Shown piece after piece: positions 1 through 9,724 of a DNA stretch of 64,000 bases (position 1 is the first letter of the stretch; each line of letters starts with the position of its first letter). This DNA is from Prosopocoilus inquinatus. Its lineage: Eukaryota; Arthropoda; Insecta; Coleoptera; Lucanidae. The translations under genes were made by a program, and so were the position numbers. Location of the stretch: NCBI GenBank assembly GCA_036172665.1, contig CM069875.1, forward strand, positions 25,761,806-25,825,805, in the 5' to 3' direction. Under the pieces are notes generated by a model. That model made no database searches. It saw only the letters and a program-made list of their open reading frames with translations, and was not told the DNA's origin.

Positions 1-584
1 GCCCCTTCTTGCATCCGGGGGCAGTTACTCCATCTCAGAGGACCCCATCTTACAGAAGCATGTCCATTCAATCAAGCCCCACGCCGAGCCCTCAAGCACG
101 TACATTTTTAGCCGGAGACCACGGGCGTGGCTTCAACGACAGTAAGAATTTATCTTGTTTGCATTTCAACTTCAACCTTTAATGACTTTTTGAATTTTCA
201 GTGTCAAAGTCTTATGTATCGGACTCTCCTAGGAGCTTTAGCAGTGATCATGGTAGAGGATATCCAAATGATATGAGGAATTCCAGAGCTTTCAACAACA
301 TCAACAATCAAGAATCTATGGATTGGCAGAAAGCAGCCGAAGCGTGGGCAAGATCGAAGAACCGTGATGGTGGATCGGGCCCTAGAAGCGATGGGCGAAA
401 CACCCCACGTTCCGGTGGTCAAAGAACACCTCGCTTTGATGATATACGAAACGACTTGGAGAGATCAAGAATGAAGAACGTTGGCAAAAGCCCGAGGTCC
501 ACTCGTTCTACCCCCAGGACAAACACTTCGCCTCATTCCATGTCGCTAGGCGATGCCACTCCGCTTTACGATGAAAATATTTAA
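1..584 (+). CDS. C-terminal two exons of an unrecognised Ser/Pro/Arg-rich protein
   Basis: Two exons of a gene that starts left of the window. Exon 1 runs from the window edge to 141, followed by a gtaagaat donor. Exon 2 starts at 202 after a ttttcag acceptor, and the stop codon ends at 584. Joining them keeps one frame (codons from base 3) and makes an ATG across the junction, so the methionine at the start of exon 2 is internal. The roughly 173 visible residues are low complexity, rich in Ser, Pro, Arg and Asn. They include many S/T-P sites (SPR, TPR, TPS) typical of phosphorylated disordered tails, and a short internal repeat (DHGRGFND, then DHGRGYPND). No domain is visible and I do not recognise the family. 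A polyadenylation signal lies 312 bp after the stop. The exon structure is well supported; the identity is unknown. Confidence 0.75.
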
Positions 585-895
585 AGATATTTTATGAATT
601 TGGAGGCGTGGAAAGTTGAAAACTGACATTTAGTTTCTATACATGTAGCGAAAATTTTTTACTTTTGCTTTTATTTATTTTTTTTTAATGGTGGTAAGAA
701 AATTTCGTTTTGAGCAAACGACTTCTTATCATGTTCATATTGTTCGTTAAAGGCATAATCTTACTACACTATACAAAGCATTGGTTGAGACGTATTTATT
801 AAGGAACGAAATATTTTTGTATATAGCACTCGATTCGAGTGCATCTTGCTTATTACACCTAATGTATTTTACTCATTTTTAATTATCTGGTTAAA

Positions 896-901
896 AATAA
901 A
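896..901 (+). promoter_or_regulatory. Polyadenylation signal AATAAA of the first gene
   Basis: An AATAAA hexamer lies 312 bp downstream of the stop at 584, in an AT-rich region with no other coding signal. It is the best candidate for the 3' end of that transcript. The stretch 585-1214 otherwise looks like 3' UTR and intergenic DNA. Confidence 0.5.
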
Positions 902-1214
902 TCAAATGAAACATTTATTGTGTTAGGTACTTTATTTTTGTTTCAACATCATGCAACAGAATTGTTTTATATTTTAGTAAATAATACTTTTGTTAAGGAA
1001 TCTAAAGTAATTGTACATTATTTTCAGACTTTATAAATTTAAACTTGTTTTTTTTTTTTTTAGTTTGCAGTATATCAATTAATTACAATTATAACAAAAT
1101 ATAATTATGTACATCTTTTCTTTTTACCGTTTCGTTTCAACATAATATTATGTTTACTAATTATTTTTAAATTTGTAAATAAATCAATATTTTATGCCAT
1201 GCTTGTTGATTTCT

Positions 1215-1459
1215 TTAATTAATAATTTCCGCTGCGCTTTGTAATTTTTGTCGCAGTTCCTTATCATTCGATTCACATTTAGTCCCAATAATAACGGCAA
1301 GTGTTATAATAACAATCAACAGAATTAAAATTACGATTGACACGAAAACGAAGGCCTTGCAAGAACAGGAGAACCTGAAATGCAATAATCCACATTTACT
1401 TCTAATTTACAAGGAGAAAGTCGTGTTACTTACACTTCTGTGCAAAAGTTAACATGCAT
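1215..1459 (-). CDS. Small single-pass membrane protein, 61 aa, two exons
   Basis: I do not recognise this gene, but its structure is convincing. Exon 1 (1459-1434) starts with ATG and ends at a gtaagtaac donor. Exon 2 (1374-1215) starts after a gcatttcag acceptor and ends in TAA. The frame is continuous (26 + 160 nt = 62 codons). The protein has a short Cys-rich N-terminus with FCTEVFSCSC, which might be palmitoylated. A strongly hydrophobic segment of about 25 residues follows (FVFVSIVILILLIVIITLAV), then a charged tail (CESNDKELRQKLQ) that could form a short helix. A single-pass membrane peptide is the natural reading. The gene is divergent from the gamma-glutamyltranspeptidase gene, with about 220 bp between start codons. 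It is too short for usual gene finders. An upstream exon cannot be excluded, although the frame is closed by a stop before the chosen ATG. Confidence 0.6.
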
Positions 1460-1681
1460 CCTATTTTGGAATTTGGATTTCTTGATTAAAAATGGCCAGG
1501 ATTTCTAAAATTTCTATTATGTGAAGTTTCAGGCAGATTGAAAAGTTTGACAGGAAAAGCATATTGTAAATGTAAATTTGACATGTTTAACAAATATCAA
1601 GTTGCGCCTTTTTGTGATAATTTTTTGACGTAATTTCAAGTGCAATCATCAAAAGCACTCATTCAAAATTTGATCAGACCG
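1460..1681. promoter_or_regulatory. Divergent intergenic region, probable shared promoter
   Basis: These 222 bp separate the start codons of the small membrane protein (-) and the gamma-glutamyltranspeptidase (+). Both transcripts must start within or near this stretch unless there are hidden 5' exons. I see no clear TATA box or initiator. A head-to-head arrangement this tight suggests a bidirectional promoter, which is an inference. Confidence 0.4.
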
Positions 1682-4600
1682 ATGAAAACTTTCTGCATCA
1701 TTTTATTAATATCTCAAATAAGTTTCGGTTTTAGGAGAGACTACGAAAAGAGATATCAACCTGAATTTTTTAGTAAAGCAGCCGTAGTAACAAATTCTTT
1801 CGAGTGCACAAACATAGCTCTGTATGTATACCTGTAGATCACCATATAATCACTAAATTGATCGTTTTAGTGATATTTTAAAATGTGGAGGAAGTGCTGC
1901 GGATGCAGCCATCGCAGCTTTATTATGCGAAGGCGCGAGCAACCCCCAAAGCATGGGCGTTGGAGGTGGATTTATTCTTACCATTTACAATAAGAAAAAA
2001 GGATGCGCGGAAGTTTTAAATGCCAGAGAATGTGCGCCAAAATGTGCCAGTAAAAACATGTTTGGACCTTTATCTGATAAAGGTACCATGCTTCCTTCTT
2101 TAATTAATTCATTACAACCGTCTACAATTTCTAGATATTGGTGTTGGTGGACGTGCAGTCGCAGTTCCAGGAGAATTAAAAGGATACTGGGAACTACACA
2201 AGAAGTACGGAAAAATGAAATGGCAAGACCTCTTCATTCCAACGATTCAAATGCTAAGACGTGGAGTTTATGTTAGTGCATACCTGGCCAGTGTAATAGC
2301 AAAACTGAAAAAAGAAATTATGAATTCCCTAAGCATTAAGTCAGTAAGTTTTCAGGCACCACTTTTGCACGTTTGTTTGACTAAAACTTGATTTTCCAGA
2401 GCGATTTTCCTGAATCGAGAAACCGGAAAATTGTATGAGGAAGGGGAAACTATGTGCAGGCCAAAATTTGCCGAGACTTTGGAGAAAGTTGCCCAACATG
2501 GTCCAGATTATTTATACAATGGACCTTTAACGAAACAATTTGTTCAAGACATTTCTGATCAAGGAGGAATTATTCATAATGAGGATTTAAAAAAGTACAA
2601 GTATGTTTAATTAGGATTTTCAAAAATGGGAAACAAATTCACGGAAAACTGACCGTAAATCCGTTAAACCTAAAATCAATCACGAGTTTTTAATTATTTT
2701 CATCGATTTATGATTTATTCATTTCGTCGGTTTACAGTAGTGAACAATAAAATCCGAACACGTCATTTCTACAGGGTGTTAATAAAAAACCTGTACACAC
2801 ACTTTGGTAGGTGATAGTAGAGTTCAAAACAAGAAAAAAATTCTAATAAACTCGTTATAGAATTTTCGTTTTTTAATTAAATTTTTATTCGCTTGGCATG
2901 GCCAGGTTCTCATTTACCGGGAAAACTAAAAAAAAAGCCCGAGAACTGAGAAAATGTTCCTAAATAAGCAAGATTTGTCTGTTTTATTACAAGAGTAAAA
3001 TTTGATTTAATATTTTGTTTTTTTTGCAATATCTTTAAAAATAGTTCAATTAATAAATAATAAATTTTAGTTACTGCATTAATACATGATTACAACTAAT
3101 TAAAGGATATCGCGTAAATTATAAGAGATACAAATATGGTTAAATTGTAGAAAAGTTGCGCTATCTTGAGGTCTAAAAAAATATGCAAAAAAATCTCTAT
3201 TTTCATTCGTTTTTGAAATATCTTCAAAAAACTGAAAATTCTCTCATTTTCAAAAATCTCGAATCTTCTTTATTTCTTAAGATAACCATAAAATTCGTGT
3301 TTTTACATTAAATTCCATGGACAACCTATGCACTTCGAAGAAATAGGTTAGGTTTGACAGTTTCGTAAATAAGACTGTCAACTGTTTCTTTTCTTATGAA
3401 CGCTACCTTAGATATTCATAGCACGTGATGCAGAAATATTTTTTAAATACGACTATATGAACATTTACGTTTTTTTTTTTTTGAAACAAAATATTAGGTT
3501 ACTAAGAATTTTTGTTAAAAAGTATTTTTTTATGTAAAAATATAAATAAGTACCATAATTGAGTAAGATTTATTATTTTAATGATAATTTTAGTTCTGAA
3601 TATTTACACGCATCCGCCTACTAGATATTTATTTTTTCAAAATCTCTTGTAGTATCTTGACATTTTGTTTTAAAACAAAAGCATAAGTGTGTCATATGAT
3701 CGTATTCAGATTTTGTCTTTGTATCACGTGGTATGAATACCCAAGGTAGTTTCCGTAAGAAAAAAGACAGTTGACAGTCGTATCTGCGAATAAGTCAATC
3801 CTAACCTATTTCTTCGGGCTCGATTAGATTGTTCATCGAATTTAACATAAAAGAATTTCATGATTCTACTTTAATAAATAAGGAAGATATTCGAGATTTT
3901 CGAAAATTTGAATTTTTAGTTTTTTGAAGGTATTTCAGAAACGAACGGAGGTAGAAAAGATTTTTTTGAATATTTCGATAGGCTCCAAAATAGCGCAACT
4001 TTTTTGTAATTTAACTATCTTTGTATCTCTTATAGTTTACGAGATCCCCATGGTGGCCCTTTAATTAGTTGTAACCCTGTATAGGTCACTTTCTTGAAAT
4101 TAGGTGAGAAAATAGAAAATTCGTCACATAAAAAGATTCGAAAACTGCATAATCTCGACGAATCAAGAACAATATTATTACAGTTTTAATAAAAAAAATA
4201 TTCCTTCCTTGTAGGCAACCACGCAAGCGATTGCCTGTACGGTTGCCTACCCGGCTGTTAAAGTTTCTTGTTTTTTTTGAAAAAATCTAATTTACTCTTA
4301 TTGTTTTTTAAACAAACGTTGAATTTTAAACAAACATTGAATTGTATGTATATAACATATTTTGCGTGGATTATCGCTGTACAATTATTTTGTAATACCT
4401 AACCAACCTAACGTTGGTTTTAAAAACATATTCAAAGTTTTGTACAAATTTAAAGCTGTAAAGCTTGGCTTATACTTAAAACTAACTCTTCATCACAGAT
4501 TACGAAACGTATAAACCTGTAAACCACCTGTAAACGTTTAAATAATAGCAAGGAAAGGTAATTTTTCGTCGGATTTGAGCCAGAAATTTTTGAATGCACC

Positions 4601-7600
4601 CAGTGCATTTATATACTCCTCATGGGTGCTTTCATTGCACCGGGTTCATTGCCTGGCCCATCTCTAAAAAAGTCGCCTTTAATGTAGGCAACCATACGAA
4701 CTGCTGGGTTCATTGGTTTGCCTAAGCTTTTCCTTGAAAAAAATATTTTTAAACGGTTATTAAAATTAATTGTTTATTATTTTTAATGTAACTCACTGAC
4801 TTTCTCTATTAGTATACGTGAAAATTAAGGGAAAAACATTAATTACTAATTTTTGTACGTAAAAAGTTTATAATCTTAAACCGCACATAATTGTAATTGG
4901 AAAAGCACTCGACGTTTCACTAACGATTGATCAATCGATAGTATGCGAGGTTTTACATCTAATAATAACTGCAAACAGTGGCGGCCTTATGTGCAGACGA
5001 ACCGGGCAACCGCCCGGGGCCTCGCGCTTTCAGTCAGAGTGAAGATTGTCGAATATCAAATATAAATACGAAAATATTTGCAGGTCTGCATAAAATGAAC
5101 ACATTAAAAGTTTTATTGAGTCAAAAAGTAAAAGAAAATCTTACATACGAGCAAACAATACATATAAACTTAAAAAAACTGTTTTTCCTTTTTTCGGTAT
5201 TAAACTCAACTTTTTGTTAATGTGTAATATATCAAAATTCGCGCTTTTTAAATCTCTAGGGGGATATATTAATTTCATTAGCGAAAAAAATTATACCCCG
5301 CTGTAATTTTGAAAAACACAATTTTTTAATTTCTTTTTTCCTATATTAGATGTCTAAATGAACAACAAATTAAAAGAAATTTGTCACAGTAGAAAAGGAT
5401 GCAAATTCTAGAGCAGACCAAACTAATATTAATGCATATAAAATATAAATTATTTAAATATCGTTGTTAATGTTAATACTCGTATTTTTCGAAATTTAAC
5501 AATTATTAAACCAAGAAAATACGCCCACTTAAACGACGTAATGTACTTAAAACAGTGTACTAATAAGCGATATTAAAAGTCATTTCAGTTTTGATTAATT
5601 TATATATTTACATTTCAAAAGGCATAAGATCGTTGCCAGATGCAAAATTTCCCTTTCCAGCGATAAATTATACTGCTTTCCATAAGTAAGAAATCCCCAA
5701 ATCTAAACAAAACTTGGCAACGCGGGTGTACTTCTGGTAGTGCGCATATTAGGCGCAAATTTCAAAGTGGAGGCAGGGTTCGATCAGCCTTAACAAATCG
5801 TACTTTTAGAGGTACTTTAGAGAAACACTATTTTCGACCAGCTCTTATTTCTAGAATAACATCTATTATATGAGGACTAGATTTTATGGTCCTCAATAAT
5901 GTTTTTCCTCTCCTTAGTATTTAAGTGCTTGTAAATAATCGCATTCTACTTTTACTAAAAGATTAAAATGTAAATTAAACTCAAATCAAGTAAATTAAGG
6001 AAAAAACAAAAACAAAAGACGATCAATTGTTAGTAAAAACATAATTTTACTAACAATTGATCGTCTTTTGTTTTTATTTTTTCCTTAATTTACTTGATTT
6101 GAGTTTAATTTACATTTTAATCTTTTCCATCGATCGCTATTTTTATTTTTCTTTTAATTTATTCGATTAGAATTTATTTTACATTTTAATTGCTTCGATC
6201 GATCGCCATTTTTGTTTTCTCTTTTATGCGATTTGATTTTATTTATTGATTATTAATCGATCGTCTTTTGTTTTTGTTTGTTTTATTTACTCGATTTGGT
6301 TTTATTTTACATTCTAATCCCTTCGACCGATGACCATTTTGGTTTTCTATTTCATTTTTTTTATTTGATTAATTATATTTTTTTTTATTTAAGGATTAAA
6401 TTTTTTTATATGATTTTTATTTTCGTCTGTCATCTTTTGTTTTTCGTTTTATCTTTCGTTCGACTTTATTTGATACGATTTTTATTTTTTAATTATTTTT
6501 TTCATTTACTCAATTTGAGTTTATTTCAATATTTATGTCGATTTGACTTATTCTTAGTTTTACATATTTTTATTTTCATTCCATCTTTATCCAAGATTGT
6601 CTTTTGTTTCTGTTTTATTAGATTTGGCGATATTTTATGTTTATTTTGAATATCGATTAGTCGTATTTTTTTCCTTTTTTTATGTATCTTTATTTCATAG
6701 TTATCCTTTTTTTTTCTGAATCATATTTTTATTTCACAGTTTTACTTGTTTTTTTTTATAGTACCATTTTTATTTCACACTTTCAAATAACGACATATTT
6801 TGAAAATTGGAACATGTCAAATAAGTCACATGAAATTGAAGAAAAAAAAATCAACTATTAAAATCATCAATGATCAATCAAAATTGGAGGAAATTTCTAG
6901 GAAAACAGACATAGCCTAAACGCTGCCGTTGATCAAGGAAAAAACAAATGAAGTATTATGAACGATCAATAAAATTGAGAAATTGTATAAATAGAAAAAA
7001 ATTTAAAACAAGAGAAGGAATTAAAATATAATCAATAATCGAACAAGAGAAACAAAAACAACAAAAAACAAGATCAATTGATTTTGAAAAAATAAATAAA
7101 TTCAAATAATCTTCCAAAATGAAAACGATCAAGGAAAACTGATCAAGGAAAAACCGAATCAACTATTAAAAATATCAAGGACGAATCAAAGTCAACGAAA
7201 AAACGAATAAGCCGTTAAAATAATCAATGATCAGTCAAATATGGAGGAAATTTCCAAGAAAAAAAAATGAAGTATATTACAAACTTTCAATAAAATTGAG
7301 AAAATAAATACTACAAATAAAAAAAAATACAAAATAAGGGAAGGAATTAAAGTATAATCAATAATCGAACAAGAGAAACAAAAACAATAAAAAACAAGAT
7401 CAATTGATTTTGAAAAAATAAATAAATTCAAATAATCTTTCAAAAAGAAAAAAAGCGAAACAAACACAGCTGATCAAGGAAAAAACAAATCAACTATTAA
7501 AACAATCAAGCATGAATCAAAGGTCAACGAAAAAAGGAATGAGCCATTCAGATAATCAATGATCAGTCAAATATGGAGGAAATTTACAAGAAGAAAAAAT

Positions 7601-9440
7601 TAAGTATATTACGAACTTTCAATAAAATTGAGAAAATAAATACTATAAATAAAAAATACAAAACAAGGAAGGGATTAAAATATAAGCAATAATCGAACAA
7701 GAGAAACAAAAACAATAAAAAACAAGATCAACTGATTTTGAATAAATAAATAAATTCAATCTTCCAACAAGAAGAAAGCAAGACAAAGGCAACTGAACAA
7801 GGAAAAAAACAAATCAACTTTTAAAGTAATCAATCAAAATTGGTAGCAATTTCCAGGAAAACAAAACTAACGTAGCATAAACACTGTTGCAGAAGGAAAA
7901 AAAAAACAAATAACAATAAAAAAAAATAAAAAACAAGATCAATCGATTTAAATTAATTCAATAATCTTCGAAAATAAATTCTATAAGTAAAAAAAATACA
8001 AAACAAGAAAAGGAATTAAAATTTATGGAACACCTTGTATTACTGAAAATAATTTCTAATCAAATCTGAAAATTTGTGCAACCCTGTATATGAAATTATA
8101 CAGGGCGAACCATGTAAATTGCGAATTCGAAGGAAGCATTTTCCGAAGAAACGTTTTTAAAGTAAATTCAATTTTATAGGAAAACAGAGTCAATTACTTA
8201 TGTTTTACTTTGAGAAAGATTGTTAGTTATTTGTAGATCAGTTTTTTTTTTAATAAATCAATTTGTCCCATTCTGAAAACATACAAATTGATAACACTAT
8301 GTTATATATATTTTTTTTTGCATTTAATTACTGAACTACACGAACGAGAAACAAGAAACTATTAATTTATTTTTAATTTGAATTGGTTTTCAAGTATTGC
8401 CATCAATAATTTTTTTTTATTTATATTTTCAGACCAAGATGGATGAAAGCTTTGGTTGGGGAATTACCCAACAACATAATTGCATTCACAGCTCCATCAC
8501 CAGCAGCTGGAACTCCCTTGCTGGTAATCCTAGATGTTGTATCAAAAATGTTAAGTAACGGCACCCCTTTAATATTTTGGCATCGCATTATCGAAGCCTG
8601 GAAATTCGCATACGGCCTAAAAAGTCAACAAACAGGACCCACGCTCACTAACAAACAGTTACCAGACTGTTACTACAACAGCACCGTAACAAGTTACATA
8701 CGACGTAAAATAAACGATGCGAAAACATTTAACGACAGCAAATATTACTTTGGGGTTTACGAGGATACTTCGAATTTTGGCACAGCACATATAAGTATTT
8801 TAGCCCCAAATGGTGACGCTGTTTCTGTCACGAGCACTATTAACTTGAGGTGAGTTGGCTGTACTTATTTTGAAATTTAGCAATTTTTGAAAGTAAATTT
8901 GTTTTTAGCTTCGGGGCTCTCTTTGCCTCACCGTCGACAGGAATTATTTTAAACAACGAAATGCTGGATTTTGCAATTCCATGTCATCATCCCACAAGAG
9001 CAAACCCGGCTAATTACATTCAGCCGTTTAAACAACCGGTCTCTTCCATGAGCCCAACTATTATAATCAACAAGCTCGATGGTTCTGTTCGGATGGTTGT
9101 GGGGTCATCCGGTGGCTATAAAATCCTGTCTTCGACATCGCTGGTTATCATCAGGCATTTGTGGTTTTATGAAAGCTTGGCGGATGCAATATTCGAGCCC
9201 AGGCTGCACCATCAGCTGCTTCCGAATGTGGTTGAATACGAGGCAGACTTTCCTAAGGATATTTTGCATGGCTTGCAGAAAAAGGGTCACGTGTTGAAAA
9301 AATTTAAGAGCCGACTGCGTTTTAGGAACTCCACCGCTGATATTCCTGTGAATTCGGCTGTTAATGCGATTGTTGTTGAAAATGGAGAAATCTATGCTGT
9401 AGGTGATAGGAGGCGAAATGGATATGCAGACGGTTTTTAA
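1682..9440 (+). CDS. Gamma-glutamyltranspeptidase (GGT), six exons, about 568 aa
   Basis: Extracellular Ntn-hydrolase of the gamma-glutamyl cycle: it removes the gamma-glutamyl group from glutathione by hydrolysis or transfer to acceptors. Exons are 1682-1821, 1871-2082, 2135-2339, 2400-2600, 8433-8849 and 8909-9440. All junctions are GT..AG and keep frame, giving 568 aa, the usual family length. The N-terminus is a signal peptide or anchor ([16 protein letters not shown]). Family landmarks follow: [24 protein letters not shown], the NARE-like NAREC and VAVPGE. The autocatalytic threonine is residue 370 in GTAHISI, which begins the small subunit. TSTIN and NNEMLDF follow, then [11 protein letters not shown], with GSSGG as the oxyanion-hole Gly pair, and [10 protein letters not shown]. 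The LGDP segment usual before the cleavage site is absent or diverged. Intron 4 (5.8 kb) is full of repeats. Orthology to a particular insect GGT is unresolved. Confidence 0.93.
3084..4080. repeat. Foldback element (about 1.0 kb) in GGT intron 4
   Basis: The left end reads acatgattacaactaatta and the right end is its near reverse complement, finishing in ccctgt. Homology between the arms continues inward for about 400 bp (for example GTTGCGCTAT, ATCTCGAAT, GAAATAGGTTAGG and CAACTGT on both arms in inverted order). There is no coding frame. It is a non-autonomous foldback or MITE of the ACAGGG-ended type, and the arms have clearly diverged. Confidence 0.7.
4213..4728. repeat. Possible MITE with taggcaacc ends
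   Basis: A hairpin at 4213-4253 has the arms GTAGGCAACC and GGTTGCCTAC. A related GTAGGCAACC occurs again near 4685, and GGTTTGCCTAAG near 4718. The pattern suggests a small decayed element with repeated ends inside GGT intron 4. Boundaries are uncertain. Confidence 0.3.
4729..5956. other. GGT intron 4, no recognised feature
   Basis: AT-rich intron sequence. I see no gene, no long inverted repeat and no open frame with family resemblance. The short frame around 4978-5220 does not look like a known protein and is not supported. Confidence 0.5.
5957..6126. repeat. Near-perfect 170-bp hairpin at the edge of a T-rich satellite
   Basis: The arms 5957-6038 and 6045-6126 are reverse complements over about 82 bp, with roughly one mismatch and a 6-bp spacer. 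The arm includes the satellite core GATCGTCTTTTGTTTTT. The arms are much more alike than the diverged monomers next to them, so this inversion looks recent or is being homogenised. Confidence 0.85.
6045..6800 (+). repeat. T-rich satellite, array 1, forward half
   Basis: Degenerate monomers of about 65-70 bp. Many begin with a CGATCGTCTTTTG-like or CGATCGATCGCCATTTTTG-like core. They continue through T runs and ACTCGATTTGA to TTTTATTTTACATTTTAAT. The two core types partly alternate. The long open frame here is only low-complexity translation. The same family recurs near 19.1-20.7, 24.1-24.8 and 38.0-39.5 kb. Confidence 0.65.
6842..8030 (-). repeat. A-rich tandem repeat, period about 330 bp, array 1 reverse half
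   Basis: The block is the T-rich satellite in opposite orientation, but organised in larger units. The segment ATCAATAATCGAACAAGAGA recurs near 7034, 7358 and 7687. The segment ending in ATGGAGGAAATTT recurs near 7230 and 7560. That gives about three and a half units of roughly 330 bp. It has no coding capacity and lies inside GGT intron 4. Confidence 0.7.
8031..8432. other. End of GGT intron 4
   Basis: AT-rich intron with a perfect short palindrome near 8082-8105 formed by two ACAGGG-type ends facing each other (CCCTGTATA, spacer, TATACAGGG). This could be a scar of a lost foldback element. The acceptor ttatattttcag precedes exon 5 at 8433. Confidence 0.5.
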
Positions 9441-9453
9441 ATAGTTGATTATT

Positions 9454-9459
9454 AATAAA
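9454..9459 (+). promoter_or_regulatory. Polyadenylation signal AATAAA of the GGT gene
   Basis: The hexamer lies 14 bp after the GGT stop codon, in the sequence attaataaaatg. Its position fits a very short 3' UTR. The convergent TBL2-like gene ends at 9725, so the two genes are tail to tail about 280 bp apart. Confidence 0.6.
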
Positions 9460-9694
9460 ATGTAAACGTTTTTTTTTTAATTTGCTGTATTTGTAAATTT
9501 TTTCAAAATTTCTGGTATTAAAAATACAAATTCACAATTTTCATTGCACTTTCAGCGTAAAGACTACAGGCGTTAAATGAATTTAATTACATCCCAGATC
9601 ACACGACGTTATGTAATTTTAATATTTTGCTGCTGCTACATAAGAAAGCTAATTTTAATAAACAGAACAGAATGTTAGGGAAGTAATTAAATTC

Positions 9695-9700
9695 TTTAAT
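9695..9700 (-). promoter_or_regulatory. Possible polyadenylation signal ATTAAA of the TBL2-like gene
   Basis: On the minus strand an ATTAAA variant hexamer follows the TBL2-like stop codon by about 25 nt. No canonical AATAAA is closer. Support is positional only. Confidence 0.4.
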
Positions 9701-9724
9701 GCACAGTATTTGGAATGTATCGTT

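Noticed and set aside
1640..1681. An earlier GGT start at 1640
   Set aside because: That codon is GTG and would put a polar stretch before the signal peptide. ATG at 1682 gives a normal N-terminus.
6278..6649. A 123-codon open frame rich in Phe, Leu and Tyr
   Set aside because: It is translation of the T-rich satellite. Similar frames appear in all four arrays and on the opposite strand where the array is inverted.
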